DNA from: Actinomycetota bacterium
GTDB lineage: Bacteria; Actinomycetota; Thermoleophilia; Gaiellales; Gaiellaceae
Reading direction: 5' to 3'
Assembly (NCBI GenBank): GCA_020029595.1
Contig: JAIBJN010000039.1
Location: 1 to 34,064, forward strand
Length of the DNA: 34,064 bases
The translations under genes and the position numbers were made by a program. Within the stretch, counting starts at the first letter, position 1. Each line of letters starts with the position of its first letter. Shown here piece by piece: positions 1-9,462 of this stretch. The notes under the pieces were generated by a model that worked only from the letters and a program-made list of their open reading frames with translations, had not been told where the DNA came from and made no database searches.

Positions 1-51
1 TCACAGTCCTTTCGTCGATCGGTTCGCCGAGATTAGATTCGCCGAGATTAT
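1..51. repeat. Short tandem repeat after lon; possible start of next leftward gene
   Basis: Just beyond the lon stop, TTCGCCGAGATTA occurs twice in tandem (23-35 and 38-50; period 15). On the minus strand an AAAGGA-like ribosome site is followed by a possible GTG at 4-2, so another gene may begin at the window edge. Too little sequence remains to tell. Confidence 0.35.
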
Positions 52-2429
<2,378 letters not shown>

Positions 2430-2433
<4 letters not shown>

Positions 2434-2867
2434 TTCGGCTCACTCCGTGCGACCCTCACCCGCACGGGGCCCGCCAGCCGGTGCCTGAGCGGGATGGTGA
2501 TGGTAAGGAGACCGTGCTCGTAGCCGGCCTCGGCGGCACCCGCGTCGACGCCGTCCCCGAGCGCTATGCGGCGCTCGAAGGGCCCGTAGTCGATCTCGAT
2601 GTGCTCGTAGCGGCGCACGTTTCCTGAGGGGCGCTGCCGGCGGCCCGAGACGATCAGGACCCCGTCCGTGACGGCCAGCTCCACCTCCGCCGGGTCGACT
2701 CCCGCCAGCTCGACGACGACGCGAAGCGCGGGCGGGTCCTCCGTGCGGTAGACGTCGACTCGCGGGCGGAACCCGACGCGCTGCGGCGCCAGCCTGTGCT
2801 GGCAGAGGTCGGCGAAGAGCTCCTCGAGCTCGCTCGTCAGCCGGTCGATGTCCCTGCGCGGGGCCAT
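2430..2867 (-). CDS. hsp20: Small heat-shock protein, Hsp20/alpha-crystallin family
   Basis: An ATP-independent holdase that binds unfolding proteins. The 145-residue product has an N-terminal helical segment (residues 1-35), an alpha-crystallin domain beginning at VGFRPRVDVYRTED, and a basic tail. I chose the ATG at 2867 because Hsp20 homology begins there; an in-frame start at 3065 would add 66 low-complexity residues reading across the upstream small ORF. A TACGAT -10-like box ends 6 nt before this ATG, which suggests a leaderless or near-leaderless mRNA. Its stop overlaps the lon start, giving a chaperone-protease operon. I see no CIRCE or HAIR operator upstream. Confidence 0.9.
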
Positions 2868-2873
2868 GCGACA

Positions 2874-2879
2874 ATCGTA
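2874..2879 (-). promoter_or_regulatory. Putative -10 box (TACGAT) for hsp20-lon
   Basis: TACGAT read on the minus strand, 6 nt upstream of the hsp20 ATG. It matches the TANNNT boxes found at similar distance before several other genes here. No convincing -35 is visible. Confidence 0.4.
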
Positions 2880-2882
2880 GCC

Positions 2883-3011
2883 GTGGCACGCATCCTCAAA
2901 GCGGTCGGGGCTGCCTGCGGGCTCTTGCTCTACATCTGGGTGGCCGCCGTCCGCTTCGCGCCCGGCGTGCGCGCCCGCAAGGCCGCGCGCCGGGCCGCCC
3001 CCGGCTCCTAG
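2883..3011 (+). CDS. Possible 42-residue membrane micro-protein
   Basis: A GTG-initiated short frame runs divergently from hsp20, 15 bp away. The product has a hydrophobic stretch (AVGAACGLLLYIWVAAV) followed by an Arg/Ala-rich basic tail, the layout of a single-pass inner-membrane peptide with cytoplasmic C-terminus. There is no clear Shine-Dalgarno. It lies in a region otherwise empty of genes. I do not recognise a family, and random GC-rich sequence could give such a frame, so confidence is low. Confidence 0.3.
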   Translation: MARILKAVGAACGLLLYIWVAAVRFAPGVRARKAARRAAPGS

Positions 3012-3058
3012 AGACAGCCTGCTCTCGGCACCATCTTCTTGCTGCTCGTCGCGGGTTT

Positions 3059-3087
3059 TTGACACTCCAGGGCAGGCCCGCTAGCCT
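3059..3087 (+). promoter_or_regulatory. Sigma-70-type promoter of the MMPL gene
   Basis: A perfect -35 TTGACA (3059-3064), a 17-bp spacer and the -10 TAGCCT (3082-3087). It is the best consensus promoter in the window. It predicts transcription from about 3094 and a leader of about 55 nt. Confidence 0.7.
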
Positions 3088-3104
3088 GGCGCGCAGACGA
3101 GTAG

Positions 3105-3122
3105 ATAGTGACTACTAACTAT
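3105..3122. promoter_or_regulatory. Palindromic operator candidate before the MMPL gene
   Basis: The inverted repeat ATAGT-N8-ACTAT, with partial symmetry inside the spacer, lies 10-30 bp downstream of the predicted start of transcription in an AT-rich island. Such sites are typical of TetR or MarR repressors of efflux genes. No regulator gene is adjacent, so the protein is unknown. Confidence 0.4.
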
Positions 3123-3148
3123 TCACACTTCTAGGGAGTGATCGGCTG

Positions 3149-5335
3149 ATGGAGCGTTGGACGCGGAGCATGATCCGCTACCGCTGGGCGGTGGTCGGCA
3201 TCTGGGCGGTCGTTTTCCTTGCCTCGCTCATGGCCATGTCCGGCCTGAGCGATCTGCTCACGAACCGCTTCTCTCTCCCCGGCACGGACTCGGCGCGGAC
3301 TGAGAAGATCCTCGAGGAGCACTTCGGCCAGCGGTCGGACGGGTCGTTCACGATCGTCGTCCGGGGCCAGCCCGGCTCGGCCGAGGCGCTCGCCTCGGAG
3401 GTCGACCAGGCGGCGCTGAAGGCGTCGGACGTCGTTCCGGGCTCCGAGGTCGCGTCGGTACAGCCCGTCTCCGACTCCGTCGTGAGCGCGCTCATCGTCT
3501 CGACCCTCGAGCCGGCTGACGCCAAGGGCTACACGGACGACGTGCGGGAGGCGATCGGCGAGATCCCGGGCGCCGAGGTCTACGTCTCCGGCCAGGCGGC
3601 GATCGAGCACGACCTCGATCCAGTCTTCGAGCGCGACCTCCAGGTCGGCGAGTTCTTCATCGCCGTTCCGATCGCGCTCCTCATCCTCGTCTTCGTCTTC
3701 GGGACGCTCGCCTTCCTGCTTCCGTTCATCTTCACGGCGGCGACGATCCCGACGACGCTCGGGATCATCTGGATCTTCGCCAACTTCATGGAGCTGACGA
3801 GCTACTTGACGAACCTCGTCATGCTCATCGGCCTCGGCATCGCGATCGACTACTCCCTCCTCATCGTCTACCGCTACCGCGAGGAGCTTGCGAGCGGCAA
3901 GTCGAAGGAGGACGCGATCGTACGGACGATGGAGACGGCCGGTCGCGCGGTCGTCTTCTCGGGCACGGCGGTCGGCATCGGGCTCGCGCTCATGCTCTTC
4001 ATGCCGCTGCCCTTCATGCGCGGCTTCGGCATCGGCGGCCTCGCCATCCCGCTCGTCTCCATCGTCTGCGCGCTCACACTGCTCCCGGTTCTCCTCTACT
4101 TCCTCGCCGCGAGGCTCGACCGCGTGCGGCTCATTCCCAAGCGCATCGTCGAGCGGCGGCAGGACCAGGAGTCGAACTTCTGGATCCGTCTCTCTCGCAC
4201 GATCATGCGGCGGCCCCTCGTCTTCGCCGCGACGACGACGACGCTGCTCGTCCTCTTGGCGCTTCCGGTGCTCGGCCTGGAGCTGGGGCCCGGATCGAAC
4301 CAGGGCATCCCGCAGGACCTCGAGGGCGTCCAGGGGCTGAACATCATCACGGAGGAGGTCGGAGACGGCGCGCTCGCGCCGACGACGATCGTGCTCGACA
4401 CGGGCCGCCCCGGGGGCGTGGACGACCCAGACGTGGAGGCCTCGCTCGCCCGCCTGCAGGCGGACCTGCGTAGCGATCCCGAGGTGGCCGAGATCAGGCT
4501 CGACCCGGCGAGCGTCCAGTACGTCGACACGACCCGCCAGTACCTGCAGATGCAGGTCGTCGGGAAGAGCGAGTACGGCGTGCCGGCGGCGCTCGACTTC
4601 GTCGACCGCCTACGCGACGACATCGTCCCGGCAGCCGGTTTCCCGCATGACGTCGCCGTCTACGCCGGCGGCGGGCCGCCCGGCGGCGTCGACTTCCTCG
4701 ACCTGACCTACGGCGCCTTCCCCTGGCTCGTGCTGGCGGTGCTTCTGCTCACCTACATCGTCCTGGTGCGGGCGTTCCGGTCGGTGCTCATCCCGCTGAA
4801 GGCGATCGTCCTCAACCTGCTCTCGATCGGCGCGGCCTACGGCCTACTCGTCGTCTTCTTCAAGTGGGGCGCGGGCGACGCGTTGGGGCTGATCTCCTTC
4901 GACCAGATCGAGGGCTGGATCCCGGTGTTCGTGTTCGCCATGGTCTTCGGGCTCTCGATGGACTACGAGGTCTTCCTCGTCAGCCGCATGCGGGAGGAGT
5001 GGGACGAGACCCACGACAACGAGCAGGCCGTCTCGCTCGGTCTGGCCAAGACGGGCCGGATCGTCACGGCCGCAGGGCTGATCATGTTCGCCGCCTTCAT
5101 GGGCTTCGTGGCGGGCTCGGTCGTCGGCCTGCAGCAGTTCGGCTTCGGGCTCGCCATGGCGATCCTCATCGACGTGACGATCGTGCGCGCCTTACTCGTG
5201 CCGAGCGCGATGGTGCTCTTCGGTCGCTGGAACTGGTGGCTCCCCGACGGCCTGGCGAAGGTCTTCCGCGTGAAGCCCTCTCCGCTCCAGCCGAAGTCCC
5301 GGGCTGCGCCGGCGCCGAGCCCGAGCGGCCGTTAG
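3149..5335 (+). CDS. MMPL/RND-family membrane transporter
   Basis: A 728-residue inner-membrane exporter of the MMPL (hydrophobe/amphiphile RND) superfamily, driven by proton motive force. Topology follows the family: TM1 near the N-terminus, a periplasmic loop (about 40-170), TM2-6, a second loop (about 400-520) and TM7-11. Both halves carry the proton-relay Asp-Tyr pairs: D234-Y235 in GIAIDYSLL and D605-Y606 in GLSMDYEVF. The ATG start has a GGGAG ribosome site. Substrate cannot be told from sequence; actinobacterial relatives export lipids or drugs. It has its own promoter and operator candidate and is followed by a hairpin shared with the convergent lipoprotein gene. Confidence 0.92.
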   Translation: MERWTRSMIRYRWAVVGIWAVVFLASLMAMSGLSDLLTNRFSLPGTDSARTEKILEEHFGQRSDGSFTIVVRGQPGSAEALASEVDQAALKASDVVPGSEVASVQPVSDSVVSALIVSTLEPADAKGYTDDVREAIGEIPGAEVYVSGQAAIEHDLDPVFERDLQVGEFFIAVPIALLILVFVFGTLAFLLPFIFTAATIPTTLGIIWIFANFMELTSYLTNLVMLIGLGIAIDYSLLIVYRYREELASGKSKEDAIVRTMETAGRAVVFSGTAVGIGLALMLFMPLPFMRGFGIGGLAIPLVSIVCALTLLPVLLYFLAARLDRVRLIPKRIVERRQDQESNFWIRLSRTIMRRPLVFAATTTTLLVLLALPVLGLELGPGSNQGIPQDLEGVQGLNIITEEVGDGALAPTTIVLDTGRPGGVDDPDVEASLARLQADLRSDPEVAEIRLDPASVQYVDTTRQYLQMQVVGKSEYGVPAALDFVDRLRDDIVPAAGFPHDVAVYAGGGPPGGVDFLDLTYGAFPWLVLAVLLLTYIVLVRAFRSVLIPLKAIVLNLLSIGAAYGLLVVFFKWGAGDALGLISFDQIEGWIPVFVFAMVFGLSMDYEVFLVSRMREEWDETHDNEQAVSLGLAKTGRIVTAAGLIMFAAFMGFVAGSVVGLQQFGFGLAMAILIDVTIVRALLVPSAMVLFGRWNWWLPDGLAKVFRVKPSPLQPKSRAAPAPSPSGR

Positions 5336-5402
5336 GAGGGTTTGACGAAACGCAGGCTGTGCCGCCGGGCCGCGCTGCTCGCCCCGAGGCGGCGTCCTCG
5401 GT

Positions 5403-5431
5403 CGCGCCCGTAGCTTCCTGCTACGAGCGCG
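5403..5431. terminator. Bidirectional hairpin terminator
   Basis: A 12-bp stem (5403-5414 with 5420-5431) around the loop TTCCT, with one mismatch on the plus strand that becomes a G-U pair on the minus strand. It overlaps the end of the minus-strand lipoprotein gene and lies about 70 bp past the MMPL stop. There is no T-tract, as is common in actinobacteria. Confidence 0.6.
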
Positions 5432-5960
5432 GGGGTGGGTGGGTGGACGAGGCGTCTTCGCCGCACGCAATGAACGTGACCGTGTCGTATCCGTCGCGGA
5501 AGTCGATCTCACCCTGCGGCAACGGGCCGTAGCCGAGCGCAGCGTATCGCCGGGCGTTCGCGGGAATCTGCACCGTGACGACGTGGCCTTCCCTGACGAG
5601 GAGCGGGAACTTGTTTCCTCCGTGGACCTCGACCACGACGGCAGGAGTCGGAGTTCCGGCGCCGACGAGCAGCAGCGGGCCGACGACGAGGTTGGCGGGG
5701 TCGGAGAAGGCCCCGGCGAAGTCAGCCCAAGACTGGGTGGAGCAATCCTCGACGGCTCCGCGGGGATGCGAGACCGGCGCTCCGGAGCCCGTGGACGCGT
5801 TCTCGACGGGGATGTCGGTCACTGTCGACGCGGCGGCCGCTGCCGGGTCGCCGTCCGAGCCGCCGGCGCAGCCTGCGAGAGTCGCCCCAAGCGCGAACAG
5901 CGCGGCGAGGACGGGGAGGAGTGCGCTCTTCGTCTGAGTGGACACTCGGCGAAGGTACAC
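5421..5960 (-). CDS. Secreted lipoprotein of unknown function
   Basis: A 179-residue protein beginning with Arg residues, a hydrophobic signal segment and a lipobox (TLAGCAGG), so it should be lipid-anchored on the outer face of the membrane. An Ala/Ser/Asp-rich linker follows, then a compact C-terminal domain rich in beta-strand-like hydrophobics (VVVEVHGGNKFPLLV, HVVTVQIPA) ending near IACGED. Two Cys residues in the mature domain (VEDCS and IACG) could form a disulphide. GTG at 5945 is an alternative start that still keeps the signal peptide. I do not recognise the domain. It diverges from the macro-domain gene. Confidence 0.7.
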   Translation of the reverse strand: MYLRRVSTQTKSALLPVLAALFALGATLAGCAGGSDGDPAAAAASTVTDIPVENASTGSGAPVSHPRGAVEDCSTQSWADFAGAFSDPANLVVGPLLLVGAGTPTPAVVVEVHGGNKFPLLVREGHVVTVQIPANARRYAALGYGPLPQGEIDFRDGYDTVTFIACGEDASSTHPPPRS

Positions 5961-6021
5961 CCCTCCCCAGCCTTCGGTTCCGCTCGTCGGTGCGATTCTC
6001 CGTCCTCAGTTGCGAAGGTTC

Positions 6022-6027
6022 TAAGCT
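6022..6027 (+). promoter_or_regulatory. Putative -10 box (TAAGCT) of the macro-domain gene
   Basis: TAAGCT sits 7 nt before the GTG start. The same hexamer occurs 6 nt before the LysR gene at 25.8 kb. Confidence 0.4.
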
Positions 6028-6034
6028 GTCCAGC

Positions 6035-6526
6035 GTGGAGCTGGAGGTCGTCGAGGGGAACATCGCCGAGCTCGACGTCGACGCGATCGCGAACGCGGCG
6101 AACAACCACCTCTGGATGGGAGCCGGGGTCGCCGGTGCGATCAAGGTCGCGGGCGGCGAGGAGATCGAGCGCGAGGCGGTGGCGAAGGGCCCGATCGAGA
6201 TCGGGGACGCCGTCGCTACCGGCGCCGGTCGTCTGCCTGCGCAGTACGTGATCCACGGCGCGGTCATGGGCCAGGATCTGCGCACGAACGCGGAGCTGGT
6301 CGGGCGAACGACCCGGCGCTGCCTGGAGGTCGCCGACGAGCTCGAATGCCGCACCCTCGCCCTCCCCGCCTTCGGGACGGGCGTCGGCGGCTTCCCCCTC
6401 GAGGAGTGCGCGACGATCATGGTCGCCGAGTCTCGGGCCCACGAGCCCGCGAGCCTCGAGCGCGTCGTCTTCGCCGTCTACGGCGACGAGGCCGAGGCCG
6501 CCTTCCGCTCCGCCCTCGGCGAGTGA
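6035..6526 (+). CDS. Macro-domain protein (ADP-ribose binding)
   Basis: A 163-residue stand-alone macro domain. These bind ADP-ribose and often hydrolyse O-acetyl-ADP-ribose or ADP-ribosylated protein. Family motifs are present: VVEGNIAEL at the N-terminus, NAANNHLWMGAGVAGAI (adenine/ribose loop with the catalytic-type Asn), and ALPAFGTGVGGFP (phosphate loop). I chose GTG 6035 because homology starts right after it; a longer in-frame start at 5921 would read antisense through the lipoprotein gene. No Shine-Dalgarno is seen, but a TAAGCT box lies 7 nt upstream, so a leaderless message is likely. It ends 20 bp before the rmlA start and may not be co-regulated with it. Confidence 0.88.
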   Translation: MELEVVEGNIAELDVDAIANAANNHLWMGAGVAGAIKVAGGEEIEREAVAKGPIEIGDAVATGAGRLPAQYVIHGAVMGQDLRTNAELVGRTTRRCLEVADELECRTLALPAFGTGVGGFPLEECATIMVAESRAHEPASLERVVFAVYGDEAEAAFRSALGE

Positions 6527-6528
6527 GG

Positions 6529-6539
6529 CACTAGCATCC
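6529..6539 (+). promoter_or_regulatory. CACTAGCATCC promoter element of rmlA
   Basis: This 11-mer contains the -10-like TAGCAT 9 nt before the rmlA ATG. It recurs exactly before rmlB (9447-9457) and as CACTAGGCTCC before the antiporter gene (31882-31892, minus). Confidence 0.5.
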
Positions 6540-6546
6540 TCACGTC

Positions 6547-7347
6547 ATGGAAGGCCGAGCGATCCGAGCCCGCGGGCTCATCTGCGCAGGCGGGGAGGCG
6601 ACGCGCCTCCAGGAGCTGACGCGGATCACGAACAAGCACCTGCTCCCGGTCGGGCGGTGGCCGATGGTCTACTACCCGCTCCAGCTCATGCAGCTGCTCG
6701 GGATCCGCGACGTCCTGCTCGTCACGGGGCAGGGCCACGCGGGCGACTTCATCGACCTGCTGGGCGACGGCCGCGTCCACGAGCGGGACGGCGACGGCCT
6801 CCTCTTCGACCTCGATCTCACCTACAAGGTGCAGACCGAGCCGGGAGGGATCGCGCAGGTCGTCGGCATGGCCGAGTCGTTTGCCGGCGGCGAGAGTCTC
6901 GTGGTCTGCCTCGGCGACAACATCTTCGAGTACGGCGAGGCTGAGGTTGTGCGGGAGTGGGCCGGCAAGCCCGACGGAGCGCTGATCTTCGTGAAGGAGG
7001 TGCCCGACCCCGAGCGTTTCGGGGTCGTCGTCTACGGCGAGGACGGCGGTGTGACCGACGTCGTCGAGAAGGCCGGCGTCGTCGACACGCGCTACGAGGC
7101 GCCGCCCTCGAGCGACGCGGTCGTCGGCCTGTACTGCTACCCGCCGGACGTCTTCCAGATCATTCGCGGGCTCGCGCCCTCCTCCCGCGGCGAGCTCGAG
7201 ATCACGGACGTCAACCGCACGTACGCCGAGCAGGGGCGCCTTCGCTCCGCCCAGGTGAGCGGCTGGTGGCGTGACGCGGGGACGCACGAGGCGCTCGGGC
7301 GGATCGGCACCCTCATCGACGAGACCGGGGCGAACAAGCCCGCGTGA
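6547..7347 (+). CDS. rmlA: Glucose-1-phosphate thymidylyltransferase (RmlA-like)
   Basis: Makes dTDP-glucose from glucose-1-phosphate and dTTP, the first step to dTDP-L-rhamnose. The 266 residues (usual about 290) carry the nucleotidyltransferase signature in a slightly variant form: CAGGEATRLQELT then KHLLPV, where the Gly-rich loop usually reads GGxGTRL. Further motifs are QTEPGGIAQ, the metal-binding LGDNIF and RFGVV. Its position at the head of an rml cluster supports the assignment. Its stop overlaps the GTG of rmlC by 4 bp. A related sugar-1-phosphate nucleotidyltransferase with another specificity is possible but less likely. Confidence 0.87.
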   Translation: MEGRAIRARGLICAGGEATRLQELTRITNKHLLPVGRWPMVYYPLQLMQLLGIRDVLLVTGQGHAGDFIDLLGDGRVHERDGDGLLFDLDLTYKVQTEPGGIAQVVGMAESFAGGESLVVCLGDNIFEYGEAEVVREWAGKPDGALIFVKEVPDPERFGVVVYGEDGGVTDVVEKAGVVDTRYEAPPSSDAVVGLYCYPPDVFQIIRGLAPSSRGELEITDVNRTYAEQGRLRSAQVSGWWRDAGTHEALGRIGTLIDETGANKPA

Positions 7348-7805
7348 TCCCGGGGATCGAGATCCTTCCGCTCCGGTCCTTTCGCGACGAGCGCGGCTGG
7401 TTCGTCGAGGTGCGGCGGGAGAGCCTCCTCCCGCACCGCACGCTGCAGACGAACGTCTCCTTCTCCCGCCAGGGGGTCATCCGCGGGCTCCACTACCACG
7501 AGCTCGGACAGGACGACCTCTTCGCCTGCCTCACGGGGACGGCGCGCGTGGTCGTGCTCGACCGGGAGACGGACGAGGTCTTCACGAGGGACATCGGCGA
7601 CGAGGACCCCGTGGCGATCTACGTCCCGGGCCGCCACGCGCACGGCTTCGAGGCGCTCACCGACCTCATCTTCTGTTACCACGTCACCCGCGAGTACGAC
7701 CCGGCGGATCCCGACGAGTACGGCGTCCCGTGGGACGACCCGCGCGTCAGGCACCTGTGGAGCACCCAGTCGCCGATCCTCTCGGAGCGGGACGCATCCT
7801 CCTGA
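7344..7805 (+). CDS. rmlC: dTDP-4-dehydrorhamnose 3,5-epimerase-like cupin (RmlC-like)
   Basis: RmlC epimerises C3 and C5 of dTDP-4-keto-6-deoxyglucose. This 153-residue cupin is shorter than the usual 180-200. It keeps FRDERGWFVEV, QTNVSFSRQGVIRGLHYHE with the catalytic-type His, VPGRHAHGF and DEYGVPWDDP. At the place where RmlC normally reads K-L (the Lys beside the substrate pyrophosphate), I read GQDDLFACLTG, so that Lys seems to be Asp. It may have altered activity. GTG start overlaps rmlA by 4 bp, and the rmlD start lies inside its 3' end. Confidence 0.8.
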   Translation: MIPGIEILPLRSFRDERGWFVEVRRESLLPHRTLQTNVSFSRQGVIRGLHYHELGQDDLFACLTGTARVVVLDRETDEVFTRDIGDEDPVAIYVPGRHAHGFEALTDLIFCYHVTREYDPADPDEYGVPWDDPRVRHLWSTQSPILSERDASS

Positions 7806-8572
7806 CGGGGGCGGGCGGCCAGCTCGGCGCCGCGCTCCGGGAGGCGTTCCCCGAGGCCGACGCGCGCACGCGCGCCGAGCTGGACGTCACCCAGCCGATC
7901 TCACTCGGCTACACGCCGTCTCTGGTCCTCCACGCCGCGGCCTGGACGGACGTGGACGGGGCCGAGGCCGATGAGGGGGGAGCGCTGCGCGCGAACGTCG
8001 AGGGGACGCGGAAGGTCGCCGCCCTCGGCGCGCCTGTCGTCTACTACTCCTCCGACTACGTCTTCGACGGCGAGAAGCGGGAGCCGTACGTCGAGTCGGA
8101 CGAGCCCAACCCACGCTCGGTCTACGGGCGGACGAAGCTCGAGGGCGAGGGCGAGGTGCGTGAGGGCTGGATCGTCCGGAGCTCATGGCTCTTTGGGTGG
8201 ACAGGCCACAACTTCGTCAGGACGATGCTCCGGCTGGGAGAGGAGCGGGACGAGGCGCGGGTCGTCGACGACCAGCGCGGCTCCCCCACCTACGTCGGTC
8301 ACCTGGCCGCGGCGACCCGCGAGGTCCTCGAGCTTCCGCAGGGCGTCTGGCACGTCGCCGCGGACGGTGAAGCGACCTGGGCGGAGTTCGCGGTCGCGAT
8401 CTTCGAGGAGGCGGAGGTCGACTGCCGCGTCGTCCCCATCTCGACGGAGGAGCTCGGCCGCCCGGCGCCACGGCCGGCCTACTCGGTCCTGCGCAGCGGG
8501 CGCCAAGACGCGCCGCAGCTTCCGCACTGGCGCGAGGGGTTGCGCGAGTGCCTCGCGCGCCTCGGCGCGTGA
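7757..8572 (+). CDS. rmlD: dTDP-4-dehydrorhamnose reductase (RmlD)
   Basis: Reduces dTDP-4-keto-L-rhamnose to dTDP-L-rhamnose with NAD(P)H. The Rossmann motif LLTGAGGQLG comes at the N-terminus, then SSDYVFDG (family STDYVFDG), the catalytic YGRTK (YxxxK) and VRSSWLFG. The start is uncertain: homology begins at 7793 with no usual start codon next to it, and GTG 7757, which overlaps rmlC by 49 bp, is the nearest in-frame start, giving 271 residues. The longer in-frame reading from 7271 only runs out of frame through rmlA and rmlC. Its stop overlaps the next GTG (GTGA). Confidence 0.85.
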   Translation: MEHPVADPLGAGRILLTGAGGQLGAALREAFPEADARTRAELDVTQPISLGYTPSLVLHAAAWTDVDGAEADEGGALRANVEGTRKVAALGAPVVYYSSDYVFDGEKREPYVESDEPNPRSVYGRTKLEGEGEVREGWIVRSSWLFGWTGHNFVRTMLRLGEERDEARVVDDQRGSPTYVGHLAAATREVLELPQGVWHVAADGEATWAEFAVAIFEEAEVDCRVVPISTEELGRPAPRPAYSVLRSGRQDAPQLPHWREGLRECLARLGA

Positions 8573-9444
8573 ACGTCCCACCGGGGCTCGAGTGGTGGCG
8601 GAACGAGCCCGGCGGAGCGGCATGGCTCGAGCGGCTCCCCCGTCTGGTCGCGGAGTGCGCCGATCTCTGGGGCCTCCGCCTGGGCGCTCCGTACCACTGC
8701 GCCCACATCTCCTACGTGGCGCCGGCTCGGCTCCCGGACGGGACGCCGGTCGTGCTGAAGGTCAACTTCCCCGAGCCGGAGAGCGAGCACGAGGCCGACG
8801 CGCTGGCCCACTGGCGCGGCGAGGGAGCGGTGCGGCTCTACGCCCACGACGCCGAGCGGCGGGCGCTTCTCGTCGAGCGCTGCGAGCCCGGCACTCGGCT
8901 CTGGGAGGTACGGGACGAGGAGGAGGCGAACGAGATCGCTGCAGACGTGCTCCGACGCCTCTGGCGTCCGCTCCTCGAAGGCCACGGGTTCAGGCTCCTC
9001 GCCGACGAGGCGGCGCGCTGGGCCGAGGAGCTGCCGGCCAGCTGGGAGCGGCTCGGGCGGCCGTTCGAGCGCCCCCTACTGGACGAGGCGGTCGCGTTCC
9101 TGTGCGAAGCGGCTTCGTCCCCAGGCGAGCCGGTCGTGCTCCACCAGGACTTCCACGGCGGCAACGTCCTCCGCGCCGAGCGGGAGCCGTGGCTCGCCAT
9201 CGACCCCAAGCCCCTCGTCGGCGAGCGGGAGTTCGATACGGCCTCGCTCCTCCGAGATCGCCGTTGGGAGCTCCGCAACGACCCGCACCCCGGGTCACGC
9301 ATCAGGCGTCGACTCGACCGGCTCGCCGCCGAGTTCGACCTCAACCGGCATCGGATGCGCGGCTGGGGCATCGCGCACGCGCTCGCCTGGGACCCGGACG
9401 AGGCCATGCTCGCCTGCGCCCGCTGGCTCGCAGCCGCGCGCTGA
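8569..9444 (+). CDS. Aminoglycoside/hydroxyurea phosphotransferase-like kinase (PF04655 type)
   Basis: A 291-residue small-molecule kinase resembling streptomycin 6-phosphotransferase and hydroxyurea phosphotransferase. The N-lobe has VVLKVNFPEPESEHEADAL with the ATP-binding Lys and partner Glu. The C-lobe has the Brenner-type catalytic loop VLHQDFHGGNVL and the metal motif WLAIDPKPLVGEREFD, typical of this family. GTG 8569 overlaps the rmlD stop by 4 bp (GTGA), so it is translated with the rhamnose genes. Resistance to an aminoglycoside is one reading; phosphorylation of a sugar or cell-envelope intermediate is another. The substrate cannot be told from sequence. Confidence 0.82.
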   Translation: MNVPPGLEWWRNEPGGAAWLERLPRLVAECADLWGLRLGAPYHCAHISYVAPARLPDGTPVVLKVNFPEPESEHEADALAHWRGEGAVRLYAHDAERRALLVERCEPGTRLWEVRDEEEANEIAADVLRRLWRPLLEGHGFRLLADEAARWAEELPASWERLGRPFERPLLDEAVAFLCEAASSPGEPVVLHQDFHGGNVLRAEREPWLAIDPKPLVGEREFDTASLLRDRRWELRNDPHPGSRIRRRLDRLAAEFDLNRHRMRGWGIAHALAWDPDEAMLACARWLAAAR

Positions 9445-9446
9445 CC

Positions 9447-9457
9447 CACTAGCATCC
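9447..9457 (+). promoter_or_regulatory. CACTAGCATCC promoter element of rmlB
   Basis: Exact copy of the 11-mer before rmlA. Its TAGCAT ends 7 nt before the rmlB GTG. There is no Shine-Dalgarno between, which suggests leaderless transcription separate from the upstream genes. Confidence 0.5.
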
Positions 9458-9462
9458 GAGCC

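Noticed and set aside
2868-2882. CIRCE or HAIR heat-shock operator before hsp20
   Set aside because: Neither GAGTGCTAA-type nor CTTGAGT-type inverted repeats are found there.
7271-7756. Extension of the rmlD frame back to 7271
   Set aside because: The extra residues are rmlA and rmlC read out of frame and have no RmlD similarity.
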